From assembly GCF_004114955.1 (NCBI RefSeq), contig NZ_CP030053.1, positions 682,001 through 746,000 on the forward strand: a stretch of DNA of 64,000 nt. Direction: 5' to 3'. Position numbers and translations under genes: made by a program. The notes beneath the pieces were generated by a model. That model was not told the origin of the DNA. It was given only the letters and a program-made list of their open reading frames with translations, and did not search any database. Below, piece by piece: positions 39,160 to 49,709 of this stretch (the stretch's first letter is position 1; the number at the start of each line of letters is the position of its first letter). This stretch comes from Bradyrhizobium guangzhouense. Its GTDB lineage: Bacteria; Pseudomonadota; Alphaproteobacteria; Rhizobiales; Xanthobacteraceae.

Positions 39160-41199
39160 ATGTCCGGGCGTACCGCGTCGCCGTCGAAGCGCAGCATATT
39201 TCCCACCCTCCGGTTCCGCGCCAAGATCATCCTCGGCTTTGCCGCCGTGCTGGTGATCTCTGCCGGAAGCATGGCATTCGCCTATTTCGGCTTCGAGCGG
39301 GTTTCGTCCGGCGTCGGCTCCTATCGGAGCAGCGTCTCGGAGGCCGATCTCGCCCGCAACATCGACCGCGAGCTGCTCGGCTACCGCTCGGCCGTCAAAT
39401 ATTTCGTCGTCACCGGCAAGGAGGACGACGCCAAGGCGGCGCTGGACGCCGAAGCCAGCCTGAAGAACGCCATCGACCAGGCCGTCAAGAGCGCCAAGTC
39501 GCCGGCACGGCAGGACAGCCTCGACAAGCTCGCCAAGGAATTCTCGAATTTTTCCGCAACCTTCGCCAAGGTCCTGCAGGCCAAGCGCGACAGCGCGCTG
39601 CTGGTGCAGAACCAGCTCACGCGCCAGGCCAATCTGCTGAAATACAAGCTTGATGATATCGGCAACAACGCCCCAGATTCCGAGGCGCAGGCGATCGAAT
39701 TCGGCACCAAGCAGGTCAACGCCCAGTTTCAGACTGCGAGCGCCGCGGCGACCAATTTCGTCCTGACGTCCGACCAGTCGATCGCAAACAGCGCATTGGC
39801 GCGGCTGAAATTCGTCGAGAACTCGCTCGGCGCGGTCTATTCCATGGACGATACGGTCGTCGCAGGCCTGAAGGATGCCAAGACCATCCTCGTCGCCTAT
39901 CGCGAAGCGCTGGCGAAGCTGATCGCCAACGCCAAGCTGGTCGACGATCTCGTCACCGAGATGAGCGGCTCGGCCGGTGCGATCTTGCGTGGCGCCTCGG
40001 CGATGAAGGCGGATCTGGTCGCCGAACAGCAGCGGCTGGATTCGGAATCGGAAGCGACCATCGGCAAGACCGAGCAACTGGTGTTGATGCTGGCCGTCGG
40101 CGGCACGCTGTTGGGTGCGGTCCTTGCCTTCCTGCTCGGCACCGGCATCTCGCGGCCGATGATCGCGATGTGCAAGGCGATGCGTGAGCTCGCCTCGGGC
40201 AATTTCGACGTCGTGTTGCCCGGCCTCGGGCGCAAGGACGAGATCGGCGAGATGGCCAGTGCCGTCGAGGAGTTCAAGGTCCAGGCCGTGGCCAAAGCCG
40301 AGCGCGATGCGGCGGCCAGCGAAGCCCAGAACAGGGAGCAGGCGGCAAGCCGCCGCGCCGAGCTGATCCGCTTTGCCGATGATTTCGAGAGCGCCGTGGG
40401 CGCAATCGTATCCAATGTTTCGGCCTCTGCCGTGCAGCTTGAATCGTCGGCGTCCACACTGACGCGTACCGCCGAGACCACGCAGACCTTGTCGAGCCAG
40501 GTCGCCGGCGTCTCCGAACAGGCCTCGAGCAACATGCAGTCGGTCGCGACCGCGACGGAAGAGCTGTCGGCCTCGGTCGAGGAGATCGGCCGCCAGGTCC
40601 GCGATTCCAGCCGCATTGCCGAGGCCGCCGTGGTCCAGGCCAAGGAAACGGATGGCCGGATCGGCAAGCTCTCGCACGCGGCTCAGCAGATCGGCGAGGT
40701 GGTCAAGCTGATCACCGCGATTGCCGAGCAGACCAATCTGCTCGCGCTGAATGCCACCATCGAGGCGGCGCGTGCCGGTGAAGCCGGCCGCGGCTTTGCG
40801 GTGGTCGCAAGCGAGGTGAAGTCGCTGGCGAGCCAGACCGCCAAGGCGACCGACGAAATTTCGTCGCACATCGCGGGCATGCAGGGCGCGACCGCCGAGT
40901 CGGTCGCCGCGATCAAGGAGATCGGTGCGACCATCGGCAAGATCTCGTCGATCTCGACCTCGATCGCCAGCGCGGTGGAAGAGCAGGGCGCCGCGACCCA
41001 GGAGATCGCCCGCAGCGTCCAGAACGTCGCGCAGGGCACCCAGACAGCCGCGACCGATATCGGCCAGGTCAACCGCGGCGCGGCGGAAACCGGCTCGGCC
41101 TCCGAGGAGGTGCTGAATTCGGCGAAGACGCTGTCGTCCGAAAGCACCCGCCTCCGCGCCGAGCTCGACCGCTTCATGGCGAACATCCGGGCGGCGTAA
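39160..41199 (+). CDS. Methyl-accepting chemotaxis protein, tandem copy 1
   Basis: 679 aa from the ATG at 39160 (GGGGGTTGG upstream; an ATG 12 bases earlier is possible). TM1 about 18-40, an all-helical periplasmic domain of roughly 260 residues (HBM-like), TM2 about 308-330, HAMP, then the signalling rod with hairpin tip [20 protein letters not shown]. There is no C-terminal CheR/CheB tether. From residue about 329 onward the DNA is nearly identical to the next gene. Divergent from the FIST gene. The ligand is unknown. Confidence 0.92.
   Translation: MSGRTASPSKRSIFPTLRFRAKIILGFAAVLVISAGSMAFAYFGFERVSSGVGSYRSSVSEADLARNIDRELLGYRSAVKYFVVTGKEDDAKAALDAEASLKNAIDQAVKSAKSPARQDSLDKLAKEFSNFSATFAKVLQAKRDSALLVQNQLTRQANLLKYKLDDIGNNAPDSEAQAIEFGTKQVNAQFQTASAAATNFVLTSDQSIANSALARLKFVENSLGAVYSMDDTVVAGLKDAKTILVAYREALAKLIANAKLVDDLVTEMSGSAGAILRGASAMKADLVAEQQRLDSESEATIGKTEQLVLMLAVGGTLLGAVLAFLLGTGISRPMIAMCKAMRELASGNFDVVLPGLGRKDEIGEMASAVEEFKVQAVAKAERDAAASEAQNREQAASRRAELIRFADDFESAVGAIVSNVSASAVQLESSASTLTRTAETTQTLSSQVAGVSEQASSNMQSVATATEELSASVEEIGRQVRDSSRIAEAAVVQAKETDGRIGKLSHAAQQIGEVVKLITAIAEQTNLLALNATIEAARAGEAGRGFAVVASEVKSLASQTAKATDEISSHIAGMQGATAESVAAIKEIGATIGKISSISTSIASAVEEQGAATQEIARSVQNVAQGTQTAATDIGQVNRGAAETGSASEEVLNSAKTLSSESTRLRAELDRFMANIRAA
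40144..41199. repeat. 1056 bp tandem near-identical segment, copy 1
   Basis: Covers the end of TM2, HAMP and signalling domain of the first chemoreceptor. It aligns without gaps to 42325-43380 (offset 2181 bp); I found about 15-20 base differences, mostly silent. Identity ends abruptly at the left boundary, where the periplasmic domains are strongly diverged. Confidence 0.9.
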
Positions 41200-41346
41200 G
41201 GCGCCGCCCCGCGACACCTCACCGCAAGTTGCGGTGTGGCAAATTTACCGCGGCTTATCCTTTGCCATTTACCGTGCACGTGAGTCGGGGAGCGGGCTGC
41301 TGCCGGGCTGCGCCTGTTTTTTCCGCGAATGGAATGGGGTGGGGGA

Positions 41347-43380
41347 ATGTCCGTGAAGTCGAAGCCGAGCTCTTTGAGGCTCTTCACCTTGCGTTTTCGT
41401 GCAAAAATCATCCTCGGCTTCGTGGCGGTGCTGGCCATCCTCGCCGTCAGCATGGCGTTCGCCTATTTCGGTTTCGAGCGAATTGCGGGGGCCGTCGCGT
41501 CCTACCGGACCAGCGTGGCGGAAGCAAACCTGGCACGGACCATCGATCGCGAGTTGATCAGCTATCAGGGGCTGACCAGGGCTTACACGCTGACCGGTGC
41601 GGCGGATGACGAAACCGCGGCCAAGGCGGCGGAAGAGAATCTGAAGGCGGCGATCGCCAAGTCGATGTCCGCGACGTCCGGCGCGGCACGCCGCGAGGAG
41701 ATCGGCAAGCTCGAGGCCGAGTTCCAGCGCTTCACAAAGGTCTTCGGCGAGATCATCACGCTGACCCGCGCCAACAACAAGATCGCTGCCGATGAGCTGA
41801 ACGCTGTCGGCAACAAGATCCGCTTCAAATTCGACGATCTCGCCGATACCGCAGCGCTTGCCGGGCTCGCGTCGGTGCAGACAACGGCCAAGGACATCAC
41901 CTCGCAATATCTTGCGGTGTCCACATCGGTCGGCGCCTTCGTTGCCAAGCCGGATCCGAAGACCGCCGACGGGGTCGTCGCCCGCATCAAATTCTTGGAA
42001 ACACTGCTGGTCTCGATCTACGCCAACGACCAGAAGATTACCGACCGTGTCACCGAGATCGGCAATCTCTTGAAGCAATACCGCGCCTCCTTCGCAAAGC
42101 TGTCGGAGAACGTGAAGGTCATCGTCAAGTCGAATGCCGAGATGACCAAAACGGCGGCTTCCATCCTCAAGCTCTCCGGCGAATTGCGGTCGGACCTGTC
42201 GGCCGATCAGCAGCGCATCGAGGCGGGCGCGAATACGGCGATCGGGGAAACCGAGCAGCTGATGCTGATGCTGGCGCTAGGCGGTCTCGCCATCGGTGCC
42301 GCGCTGGCGCTGATGCTCGGCAATGGCATCTCGCGGCCGATGATCGCGATGTGCAAGGCGATGCGTGAGCTCGCCTCGGGCAATTTCGACGTCGTGTTGC
42401 CCGGCCTCGGGCGCAAGGACGAGATCGGCGAGATGGCCAGTGCCGTCGAGGAGTTCAAGGTCCAGGCCGTGGCCAAAGCCGAGCGCGATGCGGCGGCCAG
42501 CGAATCCCAGAACAGGGAGCAGGCGGCAAGCCGCCGCGCCGAGCTGATCCGCTTTGCCGATGATTTCGAGAGCGCCGTGGGCGCAATCGTATCCAATGTT
42601 TCGGCCTCTGCCGTGCAGCTCGAATCGTCGGCGTCCACACTGACGCGTACCGCCGAGACCACGCAGACCTTGTCGAGCCAGGTCGCCGGCGTCTCCGAAC
42701 AGGCCTCGAGCAACATGCAGTCGGTCGCGACCGCGACGGAAGAGCTGTCGGCCTCGGTCGAGGAGATCGGCCGCCAGGTCCGCGATTCCAGCCGCATTGC
42801 CGAGGCTGCCGTGGTCCAGGCCAAGGAGACCGACGGCCGGATCGGCAAGCTCTCGCACGCGGCTCAGCAGATCGGCGAGGTGGTCAAGCTGATCACCGCG
42901 ATTGCCGAGCAGACCAATCTTCTGGCGCTGAATGCGACCATTGAGGCGGCGCGTGCCGGTGAAGCCGGCCGCGGCTTTGCGGTGGTCGCAAGCGAGGTGA
43001 AGTCGCTGGCGAGCCAGACCGCCAAGGCGACCGACGAAATTTCGTCGCACATCGCGGGCATGCAGGGCGCGACCGCCGAGTCGGTCGCCGCGATCAAGGA
43101 GATCGGTGCGACCATCGGCAAGATCTCGTCGATCTCGACCTCGATTGCCAGCGCGGTGGAAGAGCAGGGCGCCGCGACCCAGGAGATCGCCCGCAGCGTC
43201 CAGAACGTCGCGCAGGGCACCGAGACAGCCGCAACCGATATCGGCCAGGTCAACCGCGGCGCGGCCGAAACCGGCTCGGCCTCCGAGGAGGTGCTGAATT
43301 CGGCGAAGACGCTGTCGTCCGAAAGCACCCGCCTCCGCGCCGAGCTCGACCGCTTCATGGCGAATATCAGGGCGGCGTAA
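41347..43380 (+). CDS. Methyl-accepting chemotaxis protein, tandem copy 2
   Basis: 677 aa from the ATG at 41347 (GGTGGGGGA upstream). Same layout as copy 1: TM1 ([15 protein letters not shown]), helical periplasmic domain, TM2 ([15 protein letters not shown]), HAMP, signalling rod. The periplasmic domains of the two proteins are only moderately similar, so ligands likely differ, while the cytoplasmic parts are almost the same. The 147 bp between the genes could hold a promoter. No che genes are in the window. Confidence 0.92.
   Translation: MSVKSKPSSLRLFTLRFRAKIILGFVAVLAILAVSMAFAYFGFERIAGAVASYRTSVAEANLARTIDRELISYQGLTRAYTLTGAADDETAAKAAEENLKAAIAKSMSATSGAARREEIGKLEAEFQRFTKVFGEIITLTRANNKIAADELNAVGNKIRFKFDDLADTAALAGLASVQTTAKDITSQYLAVSTSVGAFVAKPDPKTADGVVARIKFLETLLVSIYANDQKITDRVTEIGNLLKQYRASFAKLSENVKVIVKSNAEMTKTAASILKLSGELRSDLSADQQRIEAGANTAIGETEQLMLMLALGGLAIGAALALMLGNGISRPMIAMCKAMRELASGNFDVVLPGLGRKDEIGEMASAVEEFKVQAVAKAERDAAASESQNREQAASRRAELIRFADDFESAVGAIVSNVSASAVQLESSASTLTRTAETTQTLSSQVAGVSEQASSNMQSVATATEELSASVEEIGRQVRDSSRIAEAAVVQAKETDGRIGKLSHAAQQIGEVVKLITAIAEQTNLLALNATIEAARAGEAGRGFAVVASEVKSLASQTAKATDEISSHIAGMQGATAESVAAIKEIGATIGKISSISTSIASAVEEQGAATQEIARSVQNVAQGTETAATDIGQVNRGAAETGSASEEVLNSAKTLSSESTRLRAELDRFMANIRAA
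42325..43380. repeat. 1056 bp tandem near-identical segment, copy 2
   Basis: Partner of 40144-41199, same orientation. It starts at the GGCATCTCGCGGCCG that follows TM2 and runs to the stop codon; similarity ends right after the stop. The direct repeat could recombine to delete 2181 bp and leave one chimeric receptor. Confidence 0.9.
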
Positions 43381-43423
43381 CTTCGCTGCATCTGAAGTCC
43401 GCGCCGTGACATCACCCTCCGCT

Positions 43424-43610
43424 GTCGTCCCGGACAAGCGCGCCTCAAGCGCGCGCCGATCCGGGACCCATAACCACCGAACTTCGCTGTTACACGAGCT
43501 GGCAACTCCGAGTCTTCGCAAAACGATTGCTGCGGAGTATGGGTCCCCGATCGGCGCTTCACTCCCGACAACGCCGCGCGTCGTCGGAATTTGCGCTTGT
43601 CCGGGACGAC
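43424..43610. repeat. Intergenic palindromic repeat, family B, copy 2
   Basis: 187 bp with perfect 22 bp outer arms (43420-43441 and 43593-43614) containing GTCGTCCCGGAC/GTCCGGGACGAC. Inner words GGGACCCATAACC and GTATGGGTCC match the element at 640-766. Lies between the convergent chemoreceptor and DUF3175 genes. Confidence 0.8.
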
Positions 43611-43637
43611 AGCGAAGTAAGTGGCGCGGCTACAGGC

Positions 43638-44009
43638 TCATTCCTTCCCGAACGCCCGCTTCAGCTCCACCTTCGCTTTTTCCAATCGCTCACGCTGTGT
43701 CCTTGGTAAGGTCTTGCCGGCGCGGTTGATGTAGAACGTCAGCATCGACAGCGCGGAGCGATAGGCGCCGGTCTTGCGGCGCGTGCTGTGTTCGGCCGAG
43801 CGCTTCAGCGAGGCTGCGATCTTCTTCGGGCTTGTGAGCTTGAACACACCGCGCTTCAGATCGAGCGCGTCGCTCTCCTTCGTCACGCGCTGCGACCAGC
43901 GCTTGGGCGCGGCGTGCTTTGTGCTCTTAAGGGGGCCGCTGCGCCTCGCGCTGGTTTTCTTCCGTGCTGCTGGTTTGCGCGAATGTGTCGTCTTTCTGAC
44001 ATGAGCCAT
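43638..44009 (-). CDS. DUF3175 domain protein, basic
   Basis: 123 aa, rich in Lys and Arg. The N-terminal 40 residues are a disordered, histone-like tail (RKTTHSRKPAARKKTSARRS); the rest matches DUF3175 (KRWSQRVTKESDALDLKRGVF, LTFYINRAGKTLP). Function unknown; the charge suggests nucleic acid binding. Divergent from the MFS gene, 129 bp apart. Confidence 0.85.
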   Translation of the reverse strand: MAHVRKTTHSRKPAARKKTSARRSGPLKSTKHAAPKRWSQRVTKESDALDLKRGVFKLTSPKKIAASLKRSAEHSTRRKTGAYRSALSMLTFYINRAGKTLPRTQRERLEKAKVELKRAFGKE

Positions 44010-44138
44010 GCATCAACTCCTTGCGGCTGCAGCGGAAACGGCCGGCATTCGCCGACGTTCCTAAGGGAACCGGCAGATGCCGCAGACGTTGTCGCAGGTG
44101 GCCGGGCCGAATGCCGCACCCCCAGACCCAGCAATGTC

Positions 44139-45626
44139 ATGGAATTGCAGCAGAGCGCAGCGCTGAATGATGGATCCGTAGTCTCGAGGGCGGCCGCAAC
44201 CGATCGCATCATCGAGACCAGCATTCCCGCGCGGCTCGATGCCCTACCCTGGAGCAGCTTCCACACCCGCGTGGTGCTGGCGCTGGGCATCACCTGGATT
44301 CTCGACGGCCTCGAGGTGACGCTCGCAGGCGCGCTGTCGGGGGCGCTGAAACAGAGCCCGACGCTGCGCTTCTCCAATCTCGATCTCGGAATCGCGAATT
44401 CTGCTTATCTTGCCGGCGCCGTGCTCGGCGCGCTCGGGTTTGGCTGGCTGACCGATCGCATCGGCCGCAAGAAGCTGTTCTTCATTACGCTTGCCCTTTA
44501 TCTCTCCGCGACGGCCGCGACCGCGCTGTCGTGGAATGTCGCAAGCTACGCGCTGTTCCGCTTCCTCACTGGCGCCGGCATCGGCGGCGAATACACTGCG
44601 ATCAACTCGACCATCCAGGAGCTGGTGCCTGCGCGCTATCGCGGCTGGACGGATCTGGTCATCAACGGCAGCTTCTGGATCGGCGCGGCGATGGGCGCAG
44701 TCGCGGCCATCGTGCTGCTCGATCCCGCGGTGATTGGTCCCGATCTCGGCTGGCGTCTTGCCTATCTCATTGGCGCCACCATCGGCCTCGTCGTGCTGTT
44801 GATGCGGATGTGGATCCCGGAAAGCCCGCGCTGGCTGATGATCCATGGCCGCCCCGAGCAGGCGCACGAGATCGTCGACGGCATCGAGCGCTCGGTGATC
44901 GGTCATGATCAGAAGGCGAGCCGCGAGAGTTTCCCCAAGATGCGGCTGAAGATGCGCGATCACACCCCGATCAGCGAAGTCGCGCAGACCCTGTTCGGCA
45001 CTTATCGCCAGCGCGCGCTGGTTGGCCTGACGCTGATGGTCGCGCAGGCCTTCTTCTACAATGCGATCTTCTTCACTTTCGCGCTGGTGCTGACGGATTT
45101 CTATGGCATCAGCGCCGATCACGTCGGCTGGTACCTGCTGCCGTTCGCGGCCGGCAATTTCCTCGGCCCGCTCTTGCTCGGTCGTCTGTTCGACACGCTC
45201 GGCCGCCGCACCATGATCATGTTCACCTATGGTATCTCGGGCGTGCTGCTGGCGGTGTCGGGCTATCTGTTCTCGACCGGCGCGTTGAGTGCGCAGGGGC
45301 AGACCATCGCCTGGATGGTGATCTTCTTCTTTGCGTCGCCCGCGGCGAGCGCAGCCTATCTCACCGTCAGCGAGACTTTCCCGCTGGAAGTCCGCGCACT
45401 GGCGATTGCGGTGTTCTATGCGGTGGGCACTGGCATCGGCGGTGTGATCGGTCCTGCGCTGTTCGGCGCGCTGATCGATACGGGGTCACGCAACAGCGTG
45501 TTCGCCGGCTATTTGCTGGGGGCCGTCCTGATGATCGCGGCTGCGATCGTGGCGTGGCGCTACGCAATCTCGGCGGAGCGCAAATCGCTCGAACAAATCG
45601 CGCGGCCGCTCGCTTCCATGGAGTAG
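44139..45626 (+). CDS. MFS transporter (sugar/SV2-like porter)
   Basis: 495 aa from the ATG at 44139; the frame is open further upstream but runs through the divergent promoter. Twelve membrane segments. Motif A GWLTDRIGRKKLFF after TM2, PESPRWLMIHGRPEQA after TM6, and the second-half motif GRLFDTLGRR. These place it with sugar-porter/SV2-like MFS carriers; the substrate is unknown. Its stop lies four bases before the otsB start, so it is co-transcribed with trehalose synthesis and may move a sugar or osmolyte. Confidence 0.85.
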   Translation: MELQQSAALNDGSVVSRAAATDRIIETSIPARLDALPWSSFHTRVVLALGITWILDGLEVTLAGALSGALKQSPTLRFSNLDLGIANSAYLAGAVLGALGFGWLTDRIGRKKLFFITLALYLSATAATALSWNVASYALFRFLTGAGIGGEYTAINSTIQELVPARYRGWTDLVINGSFWIGAAMGAVAAIVLLDPAVIGPDLGWRLAYLIGATIGLVVLLMRMWIPESPRWLMIHGRPEQAHEIVDGIERSVIGHDQKASRESFPKMRLKMRDHTPISEVAQTLFGTYRQRALVGLTLMVAQAFFYNAIFFTFALVLTDFYGISADHVGWYLLPFAAGNFLGPLLLGRLFDTLGRRTMIMFTYGISGVLLAVSGYLFSTGALSAQGQTIAWMVIFFFASPAASAAYLTVSETFPLEVRALAIAVFYAVGTGIGGVIGPALFGALIDTGSRNSVFAGYLLGAVLMIAAAIVAWRYAISAERKSLEQIARPLASME

Positions 45627-45630
45627 ACTG

Positions 45631-46452
45631 ATGAAACCGGAACTTGCCGAACTGGACCAGAAGCCTCCCATGCCTGACGAAGAAGCGCCCGACGCCGTGC
45701 CCGTGCCGCATGCGCTCGTCCCGCATCTTGACGAGACCGCGATTCTGCTCGACATCGACGGCACGCTGCTCGATCTGATGCCGACACCGCGCGAAGTGTG
45801 GGTGCCTCCGGGCCTGTCCGAGACGCTGAATCGCCTGACGGAGCGCACCTCAGGCGCGCTGGCCATGGTCAGCGGCCGCTCGCTCAACGACATCGACCTG
45901 ATCTTCGCTCCCGACGTGTTTCGCGCCGTTGCCGGTCACGGTGCGGAGATGCGGCTGTCGGTGGACAACGAGGCCGACGACGTGCACGCGCCGCCGATGG
46001 ACAAGGAGTTGAAGCGGCGGCTGGCCGCGATTGCAAAGCTCAGCCCCGGTATTCTGCTCGAGGACAAGGGCTATTCGCTGGCGCTGCATTATCGCCTCGC
46101 GCCGCATGCGGAGAAGGCGATCTATGAAGCCGTCTCGCTGATCCGCGCCGATCTGCCCAATGCGCCGATCGAGGTGTTGCCCGGCAAGTTCGTCTGCGAA
46201 ATCAAGCATTCCGGTTTCACCAAGGCGACCGGTGTGCGCGAGCTGATGAAGCATGAGCCATTTAGGGGACGCCGCCCGATCTTCATCGGCGACGACGTCA
46301 CCGATGAAACCGTGTTCGCGATCATGCCCGACATGAACGGGCTTTCCTTCTCGGTCGGCCGCCGCGCCATCGGTGTCAACGGTCACTTCGATGCGCCGAA
46401 CGAGGTGCGTGCGTTCCTCGCGCGGTTGCTCGACGACACGAGGTTGGAATAA
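45631..46452 (+). CDS. otsB: Trehalose-6-phosphate phosphatase
   Basis: 273 aa. HAD-family catalytic motifs: LLDIDGTLLDL (nucleophile Asp), VSGRSLNDIDL, GKFVCEIKHSGFTKATG, and FIGDDVTDETVF (Mg2+ aspartates). It removes phosphate from trehalose-6-phosphate to give trehalose, an osmo- and desiccation protectant. The first 30 residues are an acidic/proline extension. GGAG lies eight bases before the ATG. otsA follows after 225 bp with no recognisable feature. Confidence 0.96.
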   Translation: MKPELAELDQKPPMPDEEAPDAVPVPHALVPHLDETAILLDIDGTLLDLMPTPREVWVPPGLSETLNRLTERTSGALAMVSGRSLNDIDLIFAPDVFRAVAGHGAEMRLSVDNEADDVHAPPMDKELKRRLAAIAKLSPGILLEDKGYSLALHYRLAPHAEKAIYEAVSLIRADLPNAPIEVLPGKFVCEIKHSGFTKATGVRELMKHEPFRGRRPIFIGDDVTDETVFAIMPDMNGLSFSVGRRAIGVNGHFDAPNEVRAFLARLLDDTRLE

Positions 46453-46677
46453 GGCGCGGTCATCGCACGGCCATATTGTCACGCGCGCAGTTCCCCTGCG
46501 CGCGCTCGTCCGGCTGCGCGGAATCGGTCTTTCCCGAGTGAAATCTCCGGGTTCCCTCGAAGGAAACAGGTTCCAACGCGCATGCCTGACTTTGGTTTCA
46601 TTTCGTAGAAATGATGACAGGAACCATATTGATGAACGGCAGTTAAACGGGGTGGAATGAACAGGAGGGGACGACCT

Positions 46678-48141
46678 GTGAACTTAGTTGTCGTTTCAAA
46701 TCGAGTTGCGCGCGGCAAGCCCAACGAGCCCATGACGGGCGGCCTCGCAGCGGCACTGCTTCCCGTTGTCGAGCATTCGGGCGCCATCTGGGTCGGCTCC
46801 TCCGGCCGCGTGCGTGATGGCCACCAGAAGGAGCCGTTCGCCGAGATCGAGGCGCTGGGGTCAGGCGCGATAGCGACGCTGGACCTGCCGGCCGCGCATT
46901 ATGGCGGATATTACGAAGGCTTTGCCAACTCGGCATTGTGGCCGGCGCTGCATTCGCGCAGCGATCTGATCCGCGTCTCGCGCGATGACTATCTCAGCTA
47001 TCGCGAGGTCAACGCCTTCATGGCGCGGGCCCTGATGCGCTTCCGCAAAAACAAGACCGCGTTCTGGGTGCAGGACTATCATTTCCTCGCGCTCGGCGCG
47101 GAGCTGCGCGATCTCGGCGTCGATGATCCCGTCGGCTTCTTCCTGCACACGCCGTGGCCGGTCGCTGCGGTGATGCAGGGCGTGCCCAATCATCGTGAGC
47201 TGATCACGGCGATGCTGGCCTACGACCTGCTCGGTTTCCAGACCGAGAGTGATTGCCAGAATTTTCTCGGCTATGCCGGCGGCGAGCTCGGCCTCATCAT
47301 CGAGGACGGCGTCGTGCTCTCGCAGCACGGCCGCACGCGCTGCGAGGTGTTTCCGATCGGCATCGATGCGGAGAAGTTCGCGGCCTACGCCGCGAAGTCG
47401 GCTTCGCATCCCGACGTTTCGCGCCTGCGCCGCAGCCTCAACGGCGAGCGGCTGGCGATCGGCGTCGACCGGCTCGACTATTCCAAGGGGCTCGTCAACC
47501 GCATCAGCGCGTTCGATCGGCTCTGGACGGAGCAGCCGCAGTTTGCGCGGAGCATCTCGCTGCTGCAGATCGCCAATCCGTCGCGCGGCGGAATCGAGGC
47601 CTATGGCAATCTCCAGAGCGAGGTCGCCCGCCTCGTCACCGACGTCAACGGTCGCCACGGCGAGGTCGACTGGACGCCGATCCGCTATCTCAACAAGGGC
47701 TTTAGCCAGGCCGTGCTCGCCGGCCTCTACCGCACCGCGCAGGTCGGCGTGGTGACTCCGCTTCATGACGGTATGAACCTCGTCGCCAAGGAATACGTCG
47801 CCGCGCAGAACCCGGCCGATCCCGGCGTGCTGGTGCTGTCGAAATTCGCCGGCGCCGCCGACGAGCTCGACACCGCGTTGCTGGTCAACCCGCATGACAT
47901 CGACGGCATGGCGCGCGCGATCGCAGTCGCCGCTGCGATGCCGCTCACGGAGCGCAAGATGCGCTGGGATGCGATGATGAAGAAATTGCGCGGCCACACC
48001 ATCCAGCAATGGTCGTCGGATTTCGTTGCCGAGCTGGAGAAGTGCCGCACCGAGAAGGTCGCAGCCGCCCCGCTCGCGGCACAACCGCCACAAGCGCTCC
48101 GTTGGCTGAAATCGGCGATCTCAGGTGTGCGGTTGATCTAG
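46678..48141 (+). CDS. otsA: Trehalose-6-phosphate synthase
   Basis: 487 aa from the GTG at 46678; AGGAGGGG just upstream decides this over an in-frame ATG 21 bases earlier. GT20 landmarks: VVSNRVARG, MTGGLAAAL, WVQDYHFLAL, GVDRLDYSKGL, LHDGMNLVAKEYVAAQ. It transfers glucose from a nucleotide sugar to glucose-6-phosphate. It follows otsB, so the pair forms the complete OtsAB route. The short gap and same strand suggest one operon with the MFS gene. Confidence 0.96.
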   Translation: MNLVVVSNRVARGKPNEPMTGGLAAALLPVVEHSGAIWVGSSGRVRDGHQKEPFAEIEALGSGAIATLDLPAAHYGGYYEGFANSALWPALHSRSDLIRVSRDDYLSYREVNAFMARALMRFRKNKTAFWVQDYHFLALGAELRDLGVDDPVGFFLHTPWPVAAVMQGVPNHRELITAMLAYDLLGFQTESDCQNFLGYAGGELGLIIEDGVVLSQHGRTRCEVFPIGIDAEKFAAYAAKSASHPDVSRLRRSLNGERLAIGVDRLDYSKGLVNRISAFDRLWTEQPQFARSISLLQIANPSRGGIEAYGNLQSEVARLVTDVNGRHGEVDWTPIRYLNKGFSQAVLAGLYRTAQVGVVTPLHDGMNLVAKEYVAAQNPADPGVLVLSKFAGAADELDTALLVNPHDIDGMARAIAVAAAMPLTERKMRWDAMMKKLRGHTIQQWSSDFVAELEKCRTEKVAAAPLAAQPPQALRWLKSAISGVRLI

Positions 48142-48184
48142 GAGAGCTCGATGGATCTCCCCTCTCACGAGGGGAGACCGGGTC

Positions 48185-48526
48185 TCAATAGCAGTACGAC
48201 ACCCCATCCAGGATCGCACATTGTCGCTTGTTCGGCGCATTCGGATCATCCATCGGCACTACGCCCTTGCCCTGGCCGACGAAAACACCGGGGCCGACAT
48301 GCACTGAGCTCTTGTTGCCGACGATCACGCTCTGGTGCGGCGTCGAACTGGAGCGGGTCCCGTCCGGCCAGAGGATGGTATCGCCAGAAAGCACACCGCG
48401 CCGCCCGTCGTCGCAGGTCACATCGACGCCCTGCCTGCTGCAAGCCTGCGCCTTGGCGGGTACGGTCAAGGCGGCGGCAAGGGCCGAAATCAGGCCGAGT
48501 ATGGCGATGGTTTTGCGGATGGTCAT
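48185..48526 (-). CDS. Small secreted protein of unknown function
   Basis: 113 aa from the ATG at 48526, which starts a signal peptide (MTIRKTIAILGLISALAAALTVPAKAQA). The mature part is small and Gly/Val-rich, with cysteines in ACSRQGVDVTCDDGRRG and RQCAILDGVSYCY that could form two disulfides. I do not recognise a family. Convergent with otsA. Confidence 0.72.
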   Translation of the reverse strand: MTIRKTIAILGLISALAAALTVPAKAQACSRQGVDVTCDDGRRGVLSGDTILWPDGTRSSSTPHQSVIVGNKSSVHVGPGVFVGQGKGVVPMDDPNAPNKRQCAILDGVSYCY

Positions 48527-48721
48527 GGGGTCCCTGGTCGTGTTTGGCGGCTTCAAGTGAATCGTCGCACCAAACCCGCACCTGGTTCAGCCTAACGAAG
48601 GTTCCAGCCGATCGTGTGGACGATATATTCTCTTTTAGAAACAATATGTTGCGGAAAATTCGCCCGATTGCCCCGCGATCTCTTGCAAAATCATCGGCGC
48701 CCCTTCAAGAGAGGGCGCTCC

Positions 48722-48811
48722 GGAGAGATGGCCGAGTGGCTTAAGGCGCACGCTTGGAAAGCGTGTGTGCGGGAAACCGTACCGTGGGTTCGAATCCCAC
48801 TCTCTCCGCCA
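48722..48811 (+). tRNA. tRNA-Ser(GGA)
   Basis: 90 nt including encoded CCA. Acceptor stem GGAGAGA/TCTCTCC, D arm GGCCGAGTGGCTTAAGGC, anticodon stem CACGC/GCGTG with loop TTGGAAA (anticodon GGA at 48756-48758), long variable arm typical of class II serine tRNAs, T arm GTGGGTTCGAATCCCAC. It reads UCC and UCU. No integrase or tRNA-end duplication is seen nearby. Confidence 0.97.
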
Positions 48812-48989
48812 TTTGCGCAATTCGCACGCCGCTTTGCGCCACGCCTTGCACCGCCCTCCAAGTCCGTCTTCGGCTCGCGCGCACTTGCGGCGACAGGCCT
48901 CAACGGACTTCGGTTCGAAGGACCTGGTGCAACAAAGGCGGTGTGCGGGGCGATCCCGGCATCGACGAGATTACGCTTCCCGGGACCTT

Positions 48990-49625
48990 CTACCGCTGCT
49001 CGGTGGCGATGCGCAGACCCAAAGCAATCAGGACGACTCCGGTTGCGCCCTCCACAAGGCACCGCATGGCGGGACGTTGAAGTGCATTCCGCACCTTGTG
49101 GATGGCTGCGGCATAAAATGCGAGCCAGAGGAAGGTCATGACTGCAAAGACAATTCCAAGAGCGAGCAGTGTCGCAAAGGTCGAGCCGCCCATCGGTGCA
49201 AACTGGGGGAGCAGGCTGGTGAAGAAAACAGCCATCTTGGGATTGCCGAGATCGCTGATGAGCCCCTGCCTGAAAGCGATCCAAGGACGTACGCGGCCAT
49301 GGGGTTCGTTTTCGACCGCAATGCCCGAACCTTGTTCCGGCGGCCAAATGGCTTCGTACAACGCGCAGATGCCCAGATAGATAAGATAAGCGGCCCCCAA
49401 ATACTTGATCGTGAGAAACAGTGGTGCCGAGGCCACCAGAAGAGTAGCGAGGCCGACGCTGGTCGCCAGGGCCCAGACTGTCTGTCCAATTGCTATGCCG
49501 GCCGCCGTGCAAATCCCGCCCATCCGCCCGGCCAAAAGGGTGCTGCGGATCGTCGTGGCCGTATCGGGCCCCGGCGTGACGATGACGATGATCGACGTCC
49601 CGATGAATGCGAGAAAAGTTAGCAT
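48990..49625 (-). CDS. LysE/RhtB family exporter
   Basis: 211 aa from the ATG at 49625 (GGAGGAG upstream). Five or six membrane segments and the family signature TPGPDTATTIRSTLLAGRMGG near the N-terminus, with FRQGLISDLGNPKMAVFFTSLLPQF (split) in the second half. Such proteins export amino acids such as homoserine, threonine or lysine, or related metabolites. Stands alone; no adjacent LysG-type regulator, so the substrate is open. Confidence 0.9.
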   Translation of the reverse strand: MLTFLAFIGTSIIVIVTPGPDTATTIRSTLLAGRMGGICTAAGIAIGQTVWALATSVGLATLLVASAPLFLTIKYLGAAYLIYLGICALYEAIWPPEQGSGIAVENEPHGRVRPWIAFRQGLISDLGNPKMAVFFTSLLPQFAPMGGSTFATLLALGIVFAVMTFLWLAFYAAAIHKVRNALQRPAMRCLVEGATGVVLIALGLRIATEQR

Positions 49626-49709
49626 GCTCCGCTGCTCCTCCACATTGCCGGCGACTATGATACACACTGCTGAGGTTTTCGGTCCGGCTCGGCGATATGT
49701 TTTTGCCTG

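Noticed and set aside
39088..41217. 709-residue open frame on the minus strand opposite the first chemoreceptor, and a similar one at 42277-43521
   Set aside because: Antisense shadows of high-GC coding sequence: Arg/Gly/Leu-rich, no domain features, while the plus strand encodes clear chemoreceptors.
48722..48811. tRNA-Ser as integration site of a genomic island
   Set aside because: No integrase, no duplicated tRNA end and no composition change nearby.
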